A DNA stretch of 64,000 nt from Glandiceps talaboti (taxonomy: Eukaryota > Hemichordata > Enteropneusta > Spengelidae), in the NCBI RefSeq assembly GCF_964340395.1, contig NC_135554.1, forward strand, positions 26,359,592 through 26,423,591. Reading direction: 5' to 3'. Every line of letters begins with the position of its first letter. Positions within the stretch are counted from its first letter, which is position 1. Positions 1 through 13,100 of the stretch are shown here, piece after piece. The notes below the pieces were generated by a model. The model was not told the DNA's origin. It saw nothing but the letters and a program-made list of their open reading frames with translations, and made no database searches. The position numbers and the translations under genes were made by a program.

Positions 1-1
1 C

Positions 2-82
<81 letters not shown>

Positions 83-115
83 GTCTGTCTGTCTCTGCCT
101 GCCTGCCTGCCTGCC

Positions 116-200
<85 letters not shown>

Positions 201-202
201 GA
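1..202. repeat. (CTGT)n microsatellite
   Basis: Nearly pure CTGT tetranucleotide repeat from the window edge to about position 202, with short CTCT and CCTG interruptions near 77-115. It continues off the left edge, so its full length is unknown. Confidence 0.95.
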
Positions 203-324
203 TTGACTCAATATACATATAGTATATCTACCTGATTGACTATATTGATCTGTATTTTGATGTCATTCTTTTAGTTTATCTCTAAGTCTATCTTTGAGTT
301 GTTTGTCCATCTGTATATTATTGT

Positions 325-580
325 GCAATACAATACAATACAACACAACACAACACAACACAACACAATACAATACAATACAATACAATACAATACAATA
401 CAATACAATACAATACAATACAATACAATACAATACAATACAATATAATATAATGACAGTTAATGTGACGTTATGCAATGTAATGTAATGTAATGTAATG
501 TAATGTAGTTTAATGTAATGTAATGTAACGTAATGTAGTGTAATGTAATGTAGTGGGGTGTAGTGTGGTGTAATGTATGT
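325..580. repeat. (CAATA)n / (TAATG)n pentanucleotide repeats
   Basis: A CAATA/CAACA pentanucleotide tract (about 325-453) is followed by a decayed TAATG/TAGTG tract (about 470-580). The ORFs reading through it are low-complexity artefacts. No exon is seen here. Confidence 0.9.
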
Positions 581-779
581 TATGATGTAATGTTACATTG
601 TTAGAGAAACAGGTGTGACAGTGAAACTTATGATTCATCATACTTAAGTATGCACAAGTTAGTCAGTGTTTTCCTACGTGCTGTATTAAGCTATAATACC
701 TTTATCATCAACACTGTAGTTACCAGCCTTTGGTCAGAAATCCCTCTACTTTAAATTGTAGTTTATTTGCTGCAGGTAC

Positions 780-1032
780 AATGTATGTATGTACATTGTA
801 TGTATAGGTATACATGTATGTATAGGTATACATGTATGTATGTACATTGTATGTATGCAGGTATACATGTATGTATGTATATGTATATATGCAGGTATAC
901 ATGTATATGAGCTGAATGTGAATTGGATTGTAGAAGTTCTACTTTGATGTGATCACTGTATAGGACCCAATAGTGAATTACATCTTAATTGACAATATCT
1001 CAAATATTTGTCACTTTGCAAATTTTTATGTT

Positions 1033-1075
<43 letters not shown>

Positions 1076-1371
1076 AACAAACAAGAAATGAATGCTTTTG
1101 ATCAAAAGACACTATGATTAAATTACACTGTCATGTACATTGCACACATAACGTATACACAGACATTGTCAACTGAAGTCTCTCATCAGTATGCTTAGTA
1201 TCGGTATGTTTATAACTCAGTTTTAAATGTTGACTCATCCATCCATCCATCGTCCTTTACCCACATATTTATACATAGACAGATAATCAGCAATGATACA
1301 CAGACATAATACTGTGTATGAGCACACAGGTACCAGTACATACACAGACAGACAGACAGACAGACAGACAT

Positions 1372-1416
<45 letters not shown>

Positions 1417-1832
1417 TAGACAGACAGACAGGCAGATGCACACAGGCAAACACAGAGCCACACACATTGACAAACATATGGACACCACCCACACATACAC
1501 TTATGCACTCTCTTGTTCGTCTGTGAAATCTACAGTGGTTGATCTTCGCTGGGGGGGGGGGGGTGGGGTGCAAAATGATCTTTCTTCAGCCCTTTCAATC
1601 TGTAGCTGTGCGTCAGATTTCCTTGACAGTCAGTGGAATTGATGGACAAATGATATTGGCTATGTATTGGTGGTATAACCATCGCCATCCCATTCTAGTG
1701 CGCTTTCCATGCGTGGAATTGTATAGAACTAGTTGTTGGATTAGCTCTGTAGGGTCTCACACTCAAACACTGACTCACTTTTTGATATTTGTGTGTACTA
1801 AATGGGTATTTAATATATTCTGTTATTTTCAG
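780..1832. repeat. Microsatellite-rich leader: TATG/GTATAC, (CAGA)n; no first exon found
   Basis: The stretch holds a GTATACATGTATGTAT-type repeat (780-905), (CAGA)n/(CAAA)n at 1036-1083, a longer (CAGA)n at 1343-1433 and a poly-G run near 1551-1562. The first coding exon of the following SLC44A1 gene should lie upstream of 1833. I looked for a start followed by a Cys-rich N-terminus and did not find one, so it is probably left of the window. Confidence 0.75.
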
Positions 1833-4800
1833 AAACCAGTTGGTGGTAAGTGGTCAGCTTTGGGCCAAAGACAATGTACAGACTGTACCTGTGTCATCAT
1901 ATTCATACTGTTCTGGTGTGGTATGGTAAGTCAAATAAAAGTTGATATTAAACCCTCAGTGGTCATACACTGTACATCTCTAGTGCATAACTTTTGAGAT
2001 GTTTACAAACAAAAATTGACTCTATAATTCAAATGTTTTGTGTTTTTTCAAGCTCCATGTATAATCCTAAGGTATATTTTGATATAATCTGTTCTCTTGT
2101 ACGGATTTGATTTTGATTCTGTCTTGATCTCATTGCGCAGTAAAGCACACTGGTTGTCCAAGTCACATGTGCATGTCAGGGAGAGGGGGGGGGGGGACCC
2201 ACACAATGGAGCTTTTACTTTTACTAAACAACAAGGGACAGAAAGAGAGGCAAATCATTACAAGAGAACAGAATCAAGATATATCTCAGAAGTACATATG
2301 ATGTGTGAAATACCACATTCTTAACATCTTGGCATGTTAGTATCAAAATCTTTTTTGTAAATAACAAAAAAAGACATGTACATTGGAGATGCGCAATGCA
2401 TGACCCCAATACTTTAGTAATCTGGATTTACTGTACCATATCATTTTCATACTGTCCTACTCAAAGTGACACTGCTGGGCAATCATTGTGATTAGTCAAA
2501 TCAACACCAGCACAATTTATGATGGTCATATAAACTGCAATTTCATCCTTAGAATCTTAAAATTTCTCACTTTTAACACATTAAGTGTTTGTTTTTTCTT
2601 TACAGATATTCATAGCAGCATATGCCTTTACCACTGGCAATGTAGAACGACTAGTGTATGGCTATGATAGTTATGGCAACATATGCAACATGGAAAACCC
2701 ACCTATTCCAGGGATATCCTTTTCTGGCATGAATATGACTGGAAGGCCGTAAGTACATGTAATCTCTGACAAGTTTGACATCATGTTTATAGAAGATTTT
2801 AACTTCCATTTCAAACCAACAAGACATGACAACAACAGGAAATTATAGTAAGATAATAAGATTTCATTCCGACTCAGGTTTAAGGAGATGTACTACAAAA
2901 TGAGCATTTCCTGTGTCAAAAAATTCAAAAATTGTTGTGGGTGTCTTTGTAGGGTTATGTTACCTTTATTTCAATATACTTATTGTGTTACATCTATTAC
3001 ACAGAAGTAACAGTGTAGATATACTAACTAAACAAATATGGCAAGTTACATCTCACTATGTAAGTACAATAATGTACTAAACAAATTGCCAGCAAACGTC
3101 TTCATACACCACAAATGTATTAGTACTAGGTCTGTATAACAAATCAAGTCAGATAAGGCCAAGACAACAATGATATGTTGTCAATGTTTCAACACAATAT
3201 CATAATTATTAATTTATTATTGCACCTTTATTACAATTTACAGACTCTAAGTCCAGATAATAACATAGCCACACAGTACAAGACCACTTTAATACACATT
3301 ATACATTGTTAAAATAGATATATATATATATAATTACATAATATCAATATTTTTCTTTGTTCAGCTGAGGCAAATATGAGTGACCTAAGGGGGCCTTGTC
3401 ACTACAAGTCACTGAATGAGTAGTGACAAACCCCTTAGGTCACGAGCATTTTCTGGCTGAATGAAGAAGAATATTGGGAATAATATAATTGTACCATCTC
3501 AAGGATATTTTATGAAAAATTAGAAAAAATGATGGCGATTTGACTCATTTGTCAAGCACCACAAAACTAGTGACGCTAAGACATTGGTTGTTTTGATGTA
3601 GAACAACCAGGGTATGTACCGGTAATCCATATTTTCTGTTCAAAGGCAATATAAGACCTGATATAAATGTTTCATTACAGTTATGTATTTTTCATGGATG
3701 TGTATAATCCTTCTGATTCAATGGAAATCTGTGTGAGTAAATGTCCTGATACAGACATGGAAAATATTGATGATGTCAAAGACTTCTCAGTCAGAACGGG
3801 ATCTCGTCTATGTAGATATGATTATGATCCTCAGGCTTACGCCAGTGAAAACCAAGGCACTGTTGGACCATGTCCTAAAACACCAGTTATAGAAAGGTAA
3901 GAATTACAACTAAGTAATCTAGTGTGTAAGGTACAGTGTGTAAGGTACACCATGATGGGGTGCCCTCACACATTAGTTAACCCATTTGGAACATGCCAGT
4001 GAGGGCAAAGTGACACAACTTACTGTACAGTCTACTAATTACGTTGTGGTAAAGCCACCAAACGGATAGCTTGACAAAACCTGTTGATCTGAACAGGTGA
4101 AATGTTATTCGTAAAACACTCGTTACAAGTATTTTCTGACAGAATGAAGAAAAATATTGGGGATAGTGTATTTATAATTCCTAAAGCATAATTTATGAAA
4201 AATCAAGAAAAATAAAATTTTGACATACTTTGAGCACTGCAGAACCAGTGATGTAAATACAAATTAACATGACATGGAACAACCAGGGCATAACACCCAT
4301 ATTTTTGGTTTGAACACATTCAACCTGGCTTGTATGTGGTATGGAATCTTCTTTGCTACAAACACATTATTGGAAAGTGTTAACAAGGTGTGAATATTTT
4401 TTATATAGTAAACCCATTGTGAATCGATGTCTTCCTACCAACATCCAAGATCAACTGAGTAACTATGTGGATGAATTAGTGGACTGGTTAAATGCAGTTG
4501 ATGTGTTTAATAAAGTGGTTGCCGATCTGTATGTAGCCCGGTATGAGATCCTGGGCATGTGTTTCATTGCATTTGGTGAGTACTTGTGATCTGTATGTAG
4601 CCCGGTATGTGAAATCATTGACATGTGTTTCATTGCATTTGGTGAGTACTTGATCTGTATGTAGCCTGGTATATGAAATCATTGTCATGTGTCTCATTGC
4701 ATTTGGTGAGTACTTGATCTGAATGTAGCCCGGTATATGAAATCATTGTCATGTGTCTCATTGCATTTGGTGAGTACTTGATCTGTATGTAGCCCGGTAT

Positions 4801-7800
4801 ATGAAATCATTGTCATGTGTCTCATTGCATTTGGTGAGTACTTGATCTGTATGTAGCCCGGTATATGAAATCATTGTCATGTGTCTCATTGCATTTGGTG
4901 AGTACTTGATCTGAATGTAGCCTGGTGTATGAAATCATTGTCATGTGTTTCATTGCATTTGGTACATATTTGTGACAGTATGTGAATCACTACAGAGAGA
5001 CATTACAGTACTTGTATATCACACTGCTTTGTGGCATGTCTGAAAGAATAAGACCTGTCTTGATGAAAGAGTTGAAGTGGAGGATGCATGGGGGTGTGAT
5101 TATAGCTTAGTTTGACAATGATGTAAAGATAGGTCAGCCAAGGTCAAGTCTACAGCAGTGGAAATACCCAAGGCAATGTCCCATCACACAACATAGTACA
5201 GATAGTATTGTTCTAAACACAGTGAAAGTCTGTTGAAAAGTTGTTGGATAGATACGCACTTTATATAAAATGTTGTCATGTAAATACATAAAATAAGAAT
5301 ACCTTTGATTTTCTCTTGATGTATAGGTGTTGCAGTTATAATGGTGTTTTTGATCCGGTTTGTGGCAGCCATTATTGTCTGGTTGATATTGGCCTTAGCA
5401 TTAGGTGGATCACTAGGTATGTCAGTAATCAGTTTCTGTTTTGTGTCTGTGTCTGTGTCTGTGTCTGTGTCTGTGTCTGTGTCTGTGTCTGTGTCTGTGT
5501 CTGTGTCTGTGTCTGTGTCTGTGTCTGTGTCTGTGTCTGTGCCTGTGTCTGTGTCTGTGTCTGTCTGTGTGTGTGTGTCTGTGTCTGTGTCTGTGTCTGT
5601 GTCTGTGTCTGTGTCTGTGTCTGTGTCTGTCTGTGTGTGTCTGTGTCTGTGTCTGTGTCTGTGTCTGTGTCTGTGTCTGTGTCTGTCTGTGTGTGTCTGT
5701 GTCTGTCTGTGTCTGTGTCTGTGTCTGTCTGTGTCTGTGTTTGTGCTGTCTGTGTCTGTGTCTGTGTCTGTGTCTGTGTCTGTGTCTGTCTGTGTCTGTG
5801 TCTGTGTCTGTGTCTGTGTCTGTGTCTGTGTCTGTGTCTGTGCGTGTCTGTGTCTGTGTCTGTGTCTGTGTCTGTCTGTGTCTGTGTCTGTGTCTGTGTC
5901 TGTGTTTGTGTTTGTGTCTGTATCTGTGTCTGTGTCTGTGTCTGTGTCTGTGTCTGTGTCTGTGTCTGTGTCTGTGTCTGTGTCTGTGTCTGTGTCTGTG
6001 TCCGTGTCTGTGTCTGGGTCTGTCTGCAGTGTGTTTGTTTCTGTGTCTGTTTCTGTTTCTGTTTCTGTGTCTGTGTCTGTGTCTGTGTCTGTGTCTGTGT
6101 CTGTGTCTGTGTCTGTGTCTGTGTCTAGGTCTGTCTGTCTGTCTGCAGTGTGTTTGTTTCTGTTTCTGTTTCTGTTTCTGTGTCTGTGTCTGTGTCTGTT
6201 TCTGTTTCTGTTTCTGTTTACTCTGTAATTCTAAGAAAATAGGTTAGAGTTCAGTAAGAGCTAGAGATCTTAATGGATAAGTTTGGATGTGGCAAAATTG
6301 AATTTCTATACACTAATGCACCTAAGTTGTGTTTTTCTTGATCAGCTGCAACTATTGCATTATGGTGGAACTATGGAAAGAGGAAATCTGCATTAGATAA
6401 AATACCAGAAGAACAGAGAGTAGACTCCCAGGAGAGCAATGTTACAGCCTTTCTTGTTTTCTCCATCATAGCTACAATCTTCACGGTAAGTCTGTATATA
6501 TATATAGTCTATGGTAACTTTTATTTTTATTAACAAGTAAACACATCAAGTGTTTGTACTATTTATGTATGATGGTGATTTAATATATGGGGAAGTAACA
6601 GACACATGAACAGACTGGACATGATGTAGTAATCACTTATATTTACTCAGTTTGATAACACAATAAACAAACTTTTTACAAATTCTTTTAGATTTGTACA
6701 GTTATTGAGTCTGAATTTTCATAACACAAGTAATCTATGTTATTCCACATTTTTTTTTCAAGTAGAAAATCAGTTTATTGATTAAAATCCAAAATAAATA
6801 CCCATTTTTCATCCTTATTTTAACTCCCAACTTGTTATTTTGTTATATTTACAGATTATACTCTTACTGATCATCATTGTCATGAGAAAGAGGATTGCCT
6901 TTACAATTGAGTTATTTCATCAAGCTGGCAAAGCACTGGCTAAGATGCCGTTATTACTAATCCAGCCACTATGGACATTTATTATGTTGATTTTATTCAT
7001 TGCGTATTGGTGTGTGGTATTGGTGTTCATGTCAACAGCAGGTATGTCACATATCATATGTTGATTTTATTCATTGCGTATTGGTGCGTGGTATTGGTGT
7101 TCATGTCAACAGCAGGTATGTCACATATCATATGTTGATTTTATTCATTGTGTATTGGTGCGTGGTATTGGTGTTCATGTCAGCGGCAGGTATGTCACAT
7201 ATCATATGTTGATATTATTCATTGCGTATTGGTCTGTGGTATTGGTGTTCATGTCAACAGCAGGTATGTCACATATTGCCTATTGGTCTGTGGTATTAGT
7301 GTTCATGTTAACAGCAGGTATGTCACATATTGCATATTGGTCTGTGGTATTGATGTTCATGTCAACAGCAGGTATGTCACATATTGTGTATTGGTCTGTG
7401 GTATTGGTGTTCATGTCACCAGCATGAGTCTTCATCATAATATAAACAAAAGGAAGATTTTGATACATAGTATCTGTAGTGATATTACTTCTCTTATTGT
7501 GTTTCTTGTACAGGTAAACCTAAAGTTCATCCAGTGACTGGTTTTGTGAGCTATGAAGACCCAGAACCTGTCAAGTACTTCTGGTGGTATCACCTGGTTG
7601 GTTTATTTTGGACCTGTGAATTCATTCTTGCTTGTCAGCAGTTCATTGTGGCATCGTGTATTACAGAGTGGTACTTCACTAGGTAACTATCCAAATAAGC
7701 ACTTAGAACACATTAATGTTCTGCTATGCATGTTTTCTGATTACATGAGACAATGTATGCACATGACAAGGACCTCCACTGAGTAATGAATGAATGAATG

Positions 7801-10159
7801 AACAACTTTCAACTCTGTGTTTCTTGTCAGTTACTCATAATGTTTGTAAATGTGAAATCATGAGATTATTCTCAAGAACTGAAAGTTTATGTAAATGCCT
7901 ATATTTCCAGGAGTTGTATTGCCCTTTCATTAATTTTCAGTATTTGGGACAATTCCATGTTTATATGTTTGATGCCAAATACATAACTACATTTACATGG
8001 TTATTATTTGTCTTGCAGAGATAAGCAGTATTTCCGCTCACCAATCTTGAAATCTACTGGTCGACTTATCAGCTACCATCTTGGTTCCATGGTACTGGGT
8101 GCCTTCATTATCACCTTAGTCAAGATACCAAGGGCAATTCTTGCCTACATTCAACTCAAGTAAGTAATTAAGTGATGCAATAACAAGTGTGTAAAAGATA
8201 ATTATAAATAGAATAGAATAGTAAGGTTTATATGCTACATTTCTTTATTCAAAATCTGTGTCGATAAAGTGACCAATTTCCGAAATTACATTAGTTTTAT
8301 GTTGTTATCATATAGCAAGGGTGATTCTTTCAAAAAGCAATAAATCCATTATTTGTGTTGTGTATTATACTTATAAGTACAGGTACTATATACATTAAAG
8401 TTTATGCATTGTACCCCTAGTGGCAGATAAAGATAATACTTTTGTTTCTGACTCTTTATTAGATTTTTTATGTTTCATTTTACATTGCAGGACAGTATAG
8501 TCAAGGTTGCCCAGTGGATTCTGAAATGCTTGTCATAGTGTCTCTGAGCCCCCAGTGGCAGATGGAGATAATACTTTTGTTTATAGTTATTATTAGATTG
8601 TTATGTTTCATATTCTCATTTCAGGTTGAAGGACAGTACATCCAAGATTGCCCAATGGATTCCGAAATTTTTCCATAGTGTCTCTGAGCCCCTAGTGGCA
8701 GATGGAGATAATACTTTTGTTTATAGTTATTATTAGATTGTTATGTTTCATATTCTCATTTCAGGTTGAAGGACAGTACATCTAAGATTGCCCAGTGGAT
8801 TCTGAAGTGCTTGTCATGTTGTCTTTGGTGCTTTGAAAAGTGTCTGAAATATTTAAATGCAAATGCTTACATCATTATAGCTATCGAAGGAAGTAATTTT
8901 TGTTCATCTGCACAGAGGGTAAGTACTTAAAGGCTGTGATCTTGTAAATGTCTATGTTCATAATGCTGAGCAACTGTTTGAAGGTTTGCAAGTAGTATTG
9001 GTAACAGCTGTGGAATCTACAGGTTGCAGGTTTGAGTCCCATTGCTGCTGTTTGTTTCTGAGTGGCTAAAGGTCATTTGACAAGCTTTGAACCACGGCTG
9101 TGCCTCAGTCAACCCAGCTGTATAATTGGGGACCTGGTAGGATAGAGGTTGCAATGTGAATGCTTTAATCCTATGTACTTATAAAAGGAGTGGATTGTAT
9201 ACTCCCCAGGGAATTGAGGAAGTATAAAGGGCCATTGTGCTGCTATAGATTAATGTCAGGGGTAATAATAAGTAAAGCGCTTTGAACACAGAGTGGGAAA
9301 GCACTATATAAAAATCAACATTATTATTATTGTTATGATTATTATGATTGAAGTTTCATGATAGTCACTTCAGTTAATTATTCATTCAGCAACCTTTATT
9401 GGTTTGATATCAATAGAGCTTTGTCTGGATTAATGAAGCAATACCTGTCAACTAACTGGTATGTTAATGTTTCTATATTCCATTTCTAGGCCTTTATAAC
9501 ACTGGTATCGAATGCATTAAGAGTGGCTGCTATCAACTGTGTGGGAGACTTTGTTCTGTTCCTTGGCAAGCTGGCAGTTGTAGCTATTACAGCATTTATT
9601 GGTTTGGCTATCTTTGGGGTAAGATTGTTGTCAATGTTGACTAGATGAAATGCAGTAATTACCAGGTTAAGTTTACCATCGGAGATATATGTATACATTT
9701 CATTTCAAATCATACAACAAACCATTACAACATATAGTTGAACATAACATAACATACCACTATGTGTTCTATATATGTGTACATACTTGAATAAACACTG
9801 AATATCAACATAGACATTTGAAGTTTTGAGACATTATACTTCACACAATTGATATTTAGTAAAAGCAAAAACTATGTTGTAAATGTAGTCTGCAGTGGTG
9901 TTATTATTCTTGCTGAATTTGCTTCTAAATTTCATACATACTAATGTGAAAAAAGTCAGAAATTGATGTTTATATCATATACATTTGTAGTATGTAGTCA
10001 TTTTTACTTGTGTTTGTTTTCAATTCACTCTATGTAACCTTCCAGTAATTTGTGCTTTAGTCTATAGACCTCTACATGAAAGAAATGCTGGCAGAAACAC
10101 ATCTCTTTTGTGTAGTGTCTATGATTAGTCCAATCAGAGTCTGTCGCTCATTACCATAT

Positions 10160-10193
<34 letters not shown>

Positions 10194-13100
10194 CATCCAA
10201 GTAGAATCACAACAGTGTCAACTACTATGCCGTGCCAATATTACTTGTTTGCGTATTTGCATACATCATATCTCATGGTTTCTTCAATATCTATGAGGTT
10301 AGTATAGAACCACAAACATATCACAGTCCAAACATCTTGTAGGTTGATATCATCACACTTGAGGTTCTCAGGTACTTCTCGAAAGACAAAAATGTATTTT
10401 TAGAATAATGAGGTGAAGTATTTACTACTATTTTGAAATTCAAAGAGATAGTCTCAGAATAAAGGAGGGTAAAAGTGATGAGTAGAACAGACCTGATAAA
10501 TAAATTCAATTCTGATGTTTTGAATGAATATTCTTTAACAAACAGAACAGTTATCAGACATGACTGTTATCTACTGAATTAGATGTATCTATGTTCATAA
10601 ATTTAACTTCATTTAGCACCAAGAAATAGCCCACCAAAGCTTTCACCAGGTATCCACCATGGCTTTCGGCATTGTTTTAACAAGTCTATATGCATCCCAA
10701 ATTCTCTTAAGTTTTGATATATCTAAAATTTACAAGTGATAGTAATCTAAGCTTTCATTGTGTACAGTGATGCCAAGTAGGACAAGATAACCTCAGTGTG
10801 TACAGTGATGCCAAGTAGGACAAGATAACCTCAGTGTGTACAGTGATGCCAAGTAGGACAAGATAACCTCAAATGTATATATTAACTATGCAAGATGGAC
10901 TGGACTGGGTTAAATTGATTGATTTTGTATATGAATACTGATTTGTATGTATGTCTGATATCTGCACACTAGAACAAGGAGAATGCCCTGTTTTATGCTG
11001 TCCCTATGCTACTAGTCTGTGTCCTTGCCTATTATATAGCTGACTGTTTCATATTAATTTATCAGGTAAGATATTAACCCACCAATCAAAATAGATCACT
11101 CAGCTACTGACACCTGGTTTGCCGCTATCTTCCATCCCACCAATCAACTGCTACAATACTAATTAACATCTGGTGTGCTACATCCCACCAATCAACTAAT
11201 TGCTACAATTCTGACAACATCTGGTGTGCTTTATCCCACCATTCAACTAATTGTTACAATGCTGATTAACATCTGGTGTGCTTTATCTCATCAATCAACT
11301 AATTGCTACAATACTGACAACATCTGGTGTGCTACATCCCACCAATCAACTAATTGCTACAATACTGACAACATCTGGTGTGCTACATCCCACCAATCAA
11401 CTAATTGCTACAATACTGACAACATCTGGTGTGCTACATCCCACCAATCAACTAATTGCTACAATACTGACAACATCTGGTGTGCTACATCCCACCAATC
11501 AACTACAATTCTGACAACATTTGGTGTGGTACTATTTTCCATCCCACCAATCAAGTGCTATAATGATGATTAACATCTGGTGTGCTAGTATCTTCCATCC
11601 TATCATTCAACTAATTGCTACAATACTGAGAACATCTGGTGTGCTACATCCCACCAATCAACTAATAGCTTCTATTTTTAAAACTTAGTGTAAATGGTAT
11701 CAACAGACAATTTTCTAGTTCCAAGATACATTGTGTTAGACTACATTACTTATATTGTTATGTTTAGGATTGTTTTGTCTTTGTTACATTTGGAATAACA
11801 TTTCAGTCTTTCAAAGATGGAAAGACACGTTGACCGCTTTAATTGTGAATGGCAATAGAACAAAGACTAAACACCATCAATGACAGAGAAAGATTTTACA
11901 GGTAAACACAGGGTATGGTCAGGTGACAACCATCCCTTGAGTAGTACGTGCAAACTCCCTACATGTACAGAATACAGTGACATGGCGTTGTATGGGGAGA
12001 CGCATGATGTATCTTGGAACTGGCAACAAGTCTATGTAGTATTTCCTTACTGTCATAAAGATTTGAAATATCATGAATGTCATATAAAAAATACCTTTTG
12101 AAGTCAAGATAATGAATAGTTATGATTTGTTTTGTACATTCTTGTCTTATCTAGATGAGTATCGATACTTTACTGTTGTGTTTCTGTGAGGATGCAAGAG
12201 TAAACGATGGGTCACCTGGTAAAGAGTATTTCATGGACCGAGAGCTCATGGTAAGTATATGTCTCTGTGGTTTATACCCATTGTTTACAATAGAGTTGGC
12301 AGAGTACAGTTTTACAAGCTGGGTTTATAAATCTAGATCTGAAAATACTCACATAAAACCTTGATTAAACTGTGCTAAGTATAATATGAATATTGATGTA
12401 TGCCTTCTATGACAGTATGCCTTCTGGCATTGTTAGAACAATTGATTGCCAAGTATGGATTCCTCGACATTTTTGTATACATATAAAAAATTATGTCATC
12501 AGATCGTTTATGTGTTATCTTTTGAAGTGATAGTTTTAAGTATGCTTCAGTAAGTAGAACATTACGAGTGACTTTTAAATACGTAGTATATAAATCTCAC
12601 CCAAAAACATATAAACTCAAGTTGTGCCCCTGTAATTACTCTAACCCCAGCCAGATTCTGGACAAAATATATGTTACTAGCAATAAGAGTAATGACACTG
12701 ACAACAAAACAAGTCACTCTTGACTTTCTGGTACTAAGATGTAGACACCTTCATATCACTCATGATGACAACCCTAGAGATAATGTTAATAGTCAGACAT
12801 TAGCCTATGAGTCTTTTATCAGGTACATCTTTGCACACCCACATTGATCCAACTTGACAGCTTGAAAGATCACTTCCTGCTGAAATGATGAATTTATTCA
12901 AAGATTTACACATGTAAGAATGAAAAGAGCAATGAAAAGTTGTGACTTTTTATCTGAATTTCATTATTTCAGGAGTTTCTTAGTAACAGCAGTGAAGCCA
13001 TAGATAACCTAGAGAGAAGGAGAAGATCAGATCGAGTTATCGCCAGTAATGATGTAGAAATGGACCAGGTTAGTGGATAGTATAGATATGATATGGTTAG

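Noticed and set aside
2097-2324. 75-residue ORF in an SLC44A1 intron
   Set aside because: No family resemblance; lies between well-supported exons and includes a poly-G run.
5316-6247. Long ORFs of Cys/Val/Ser/Leu repeats
   Set aside because: All three plus frames are open because the sequence is (GTCTGT)n; no codon bias, start context or splice support.
11175-11573. His/Asn/Thr repeat ORF
   Set aside because: Translation of the 51-bp intronic minisatellite (51 is a multiple of three).
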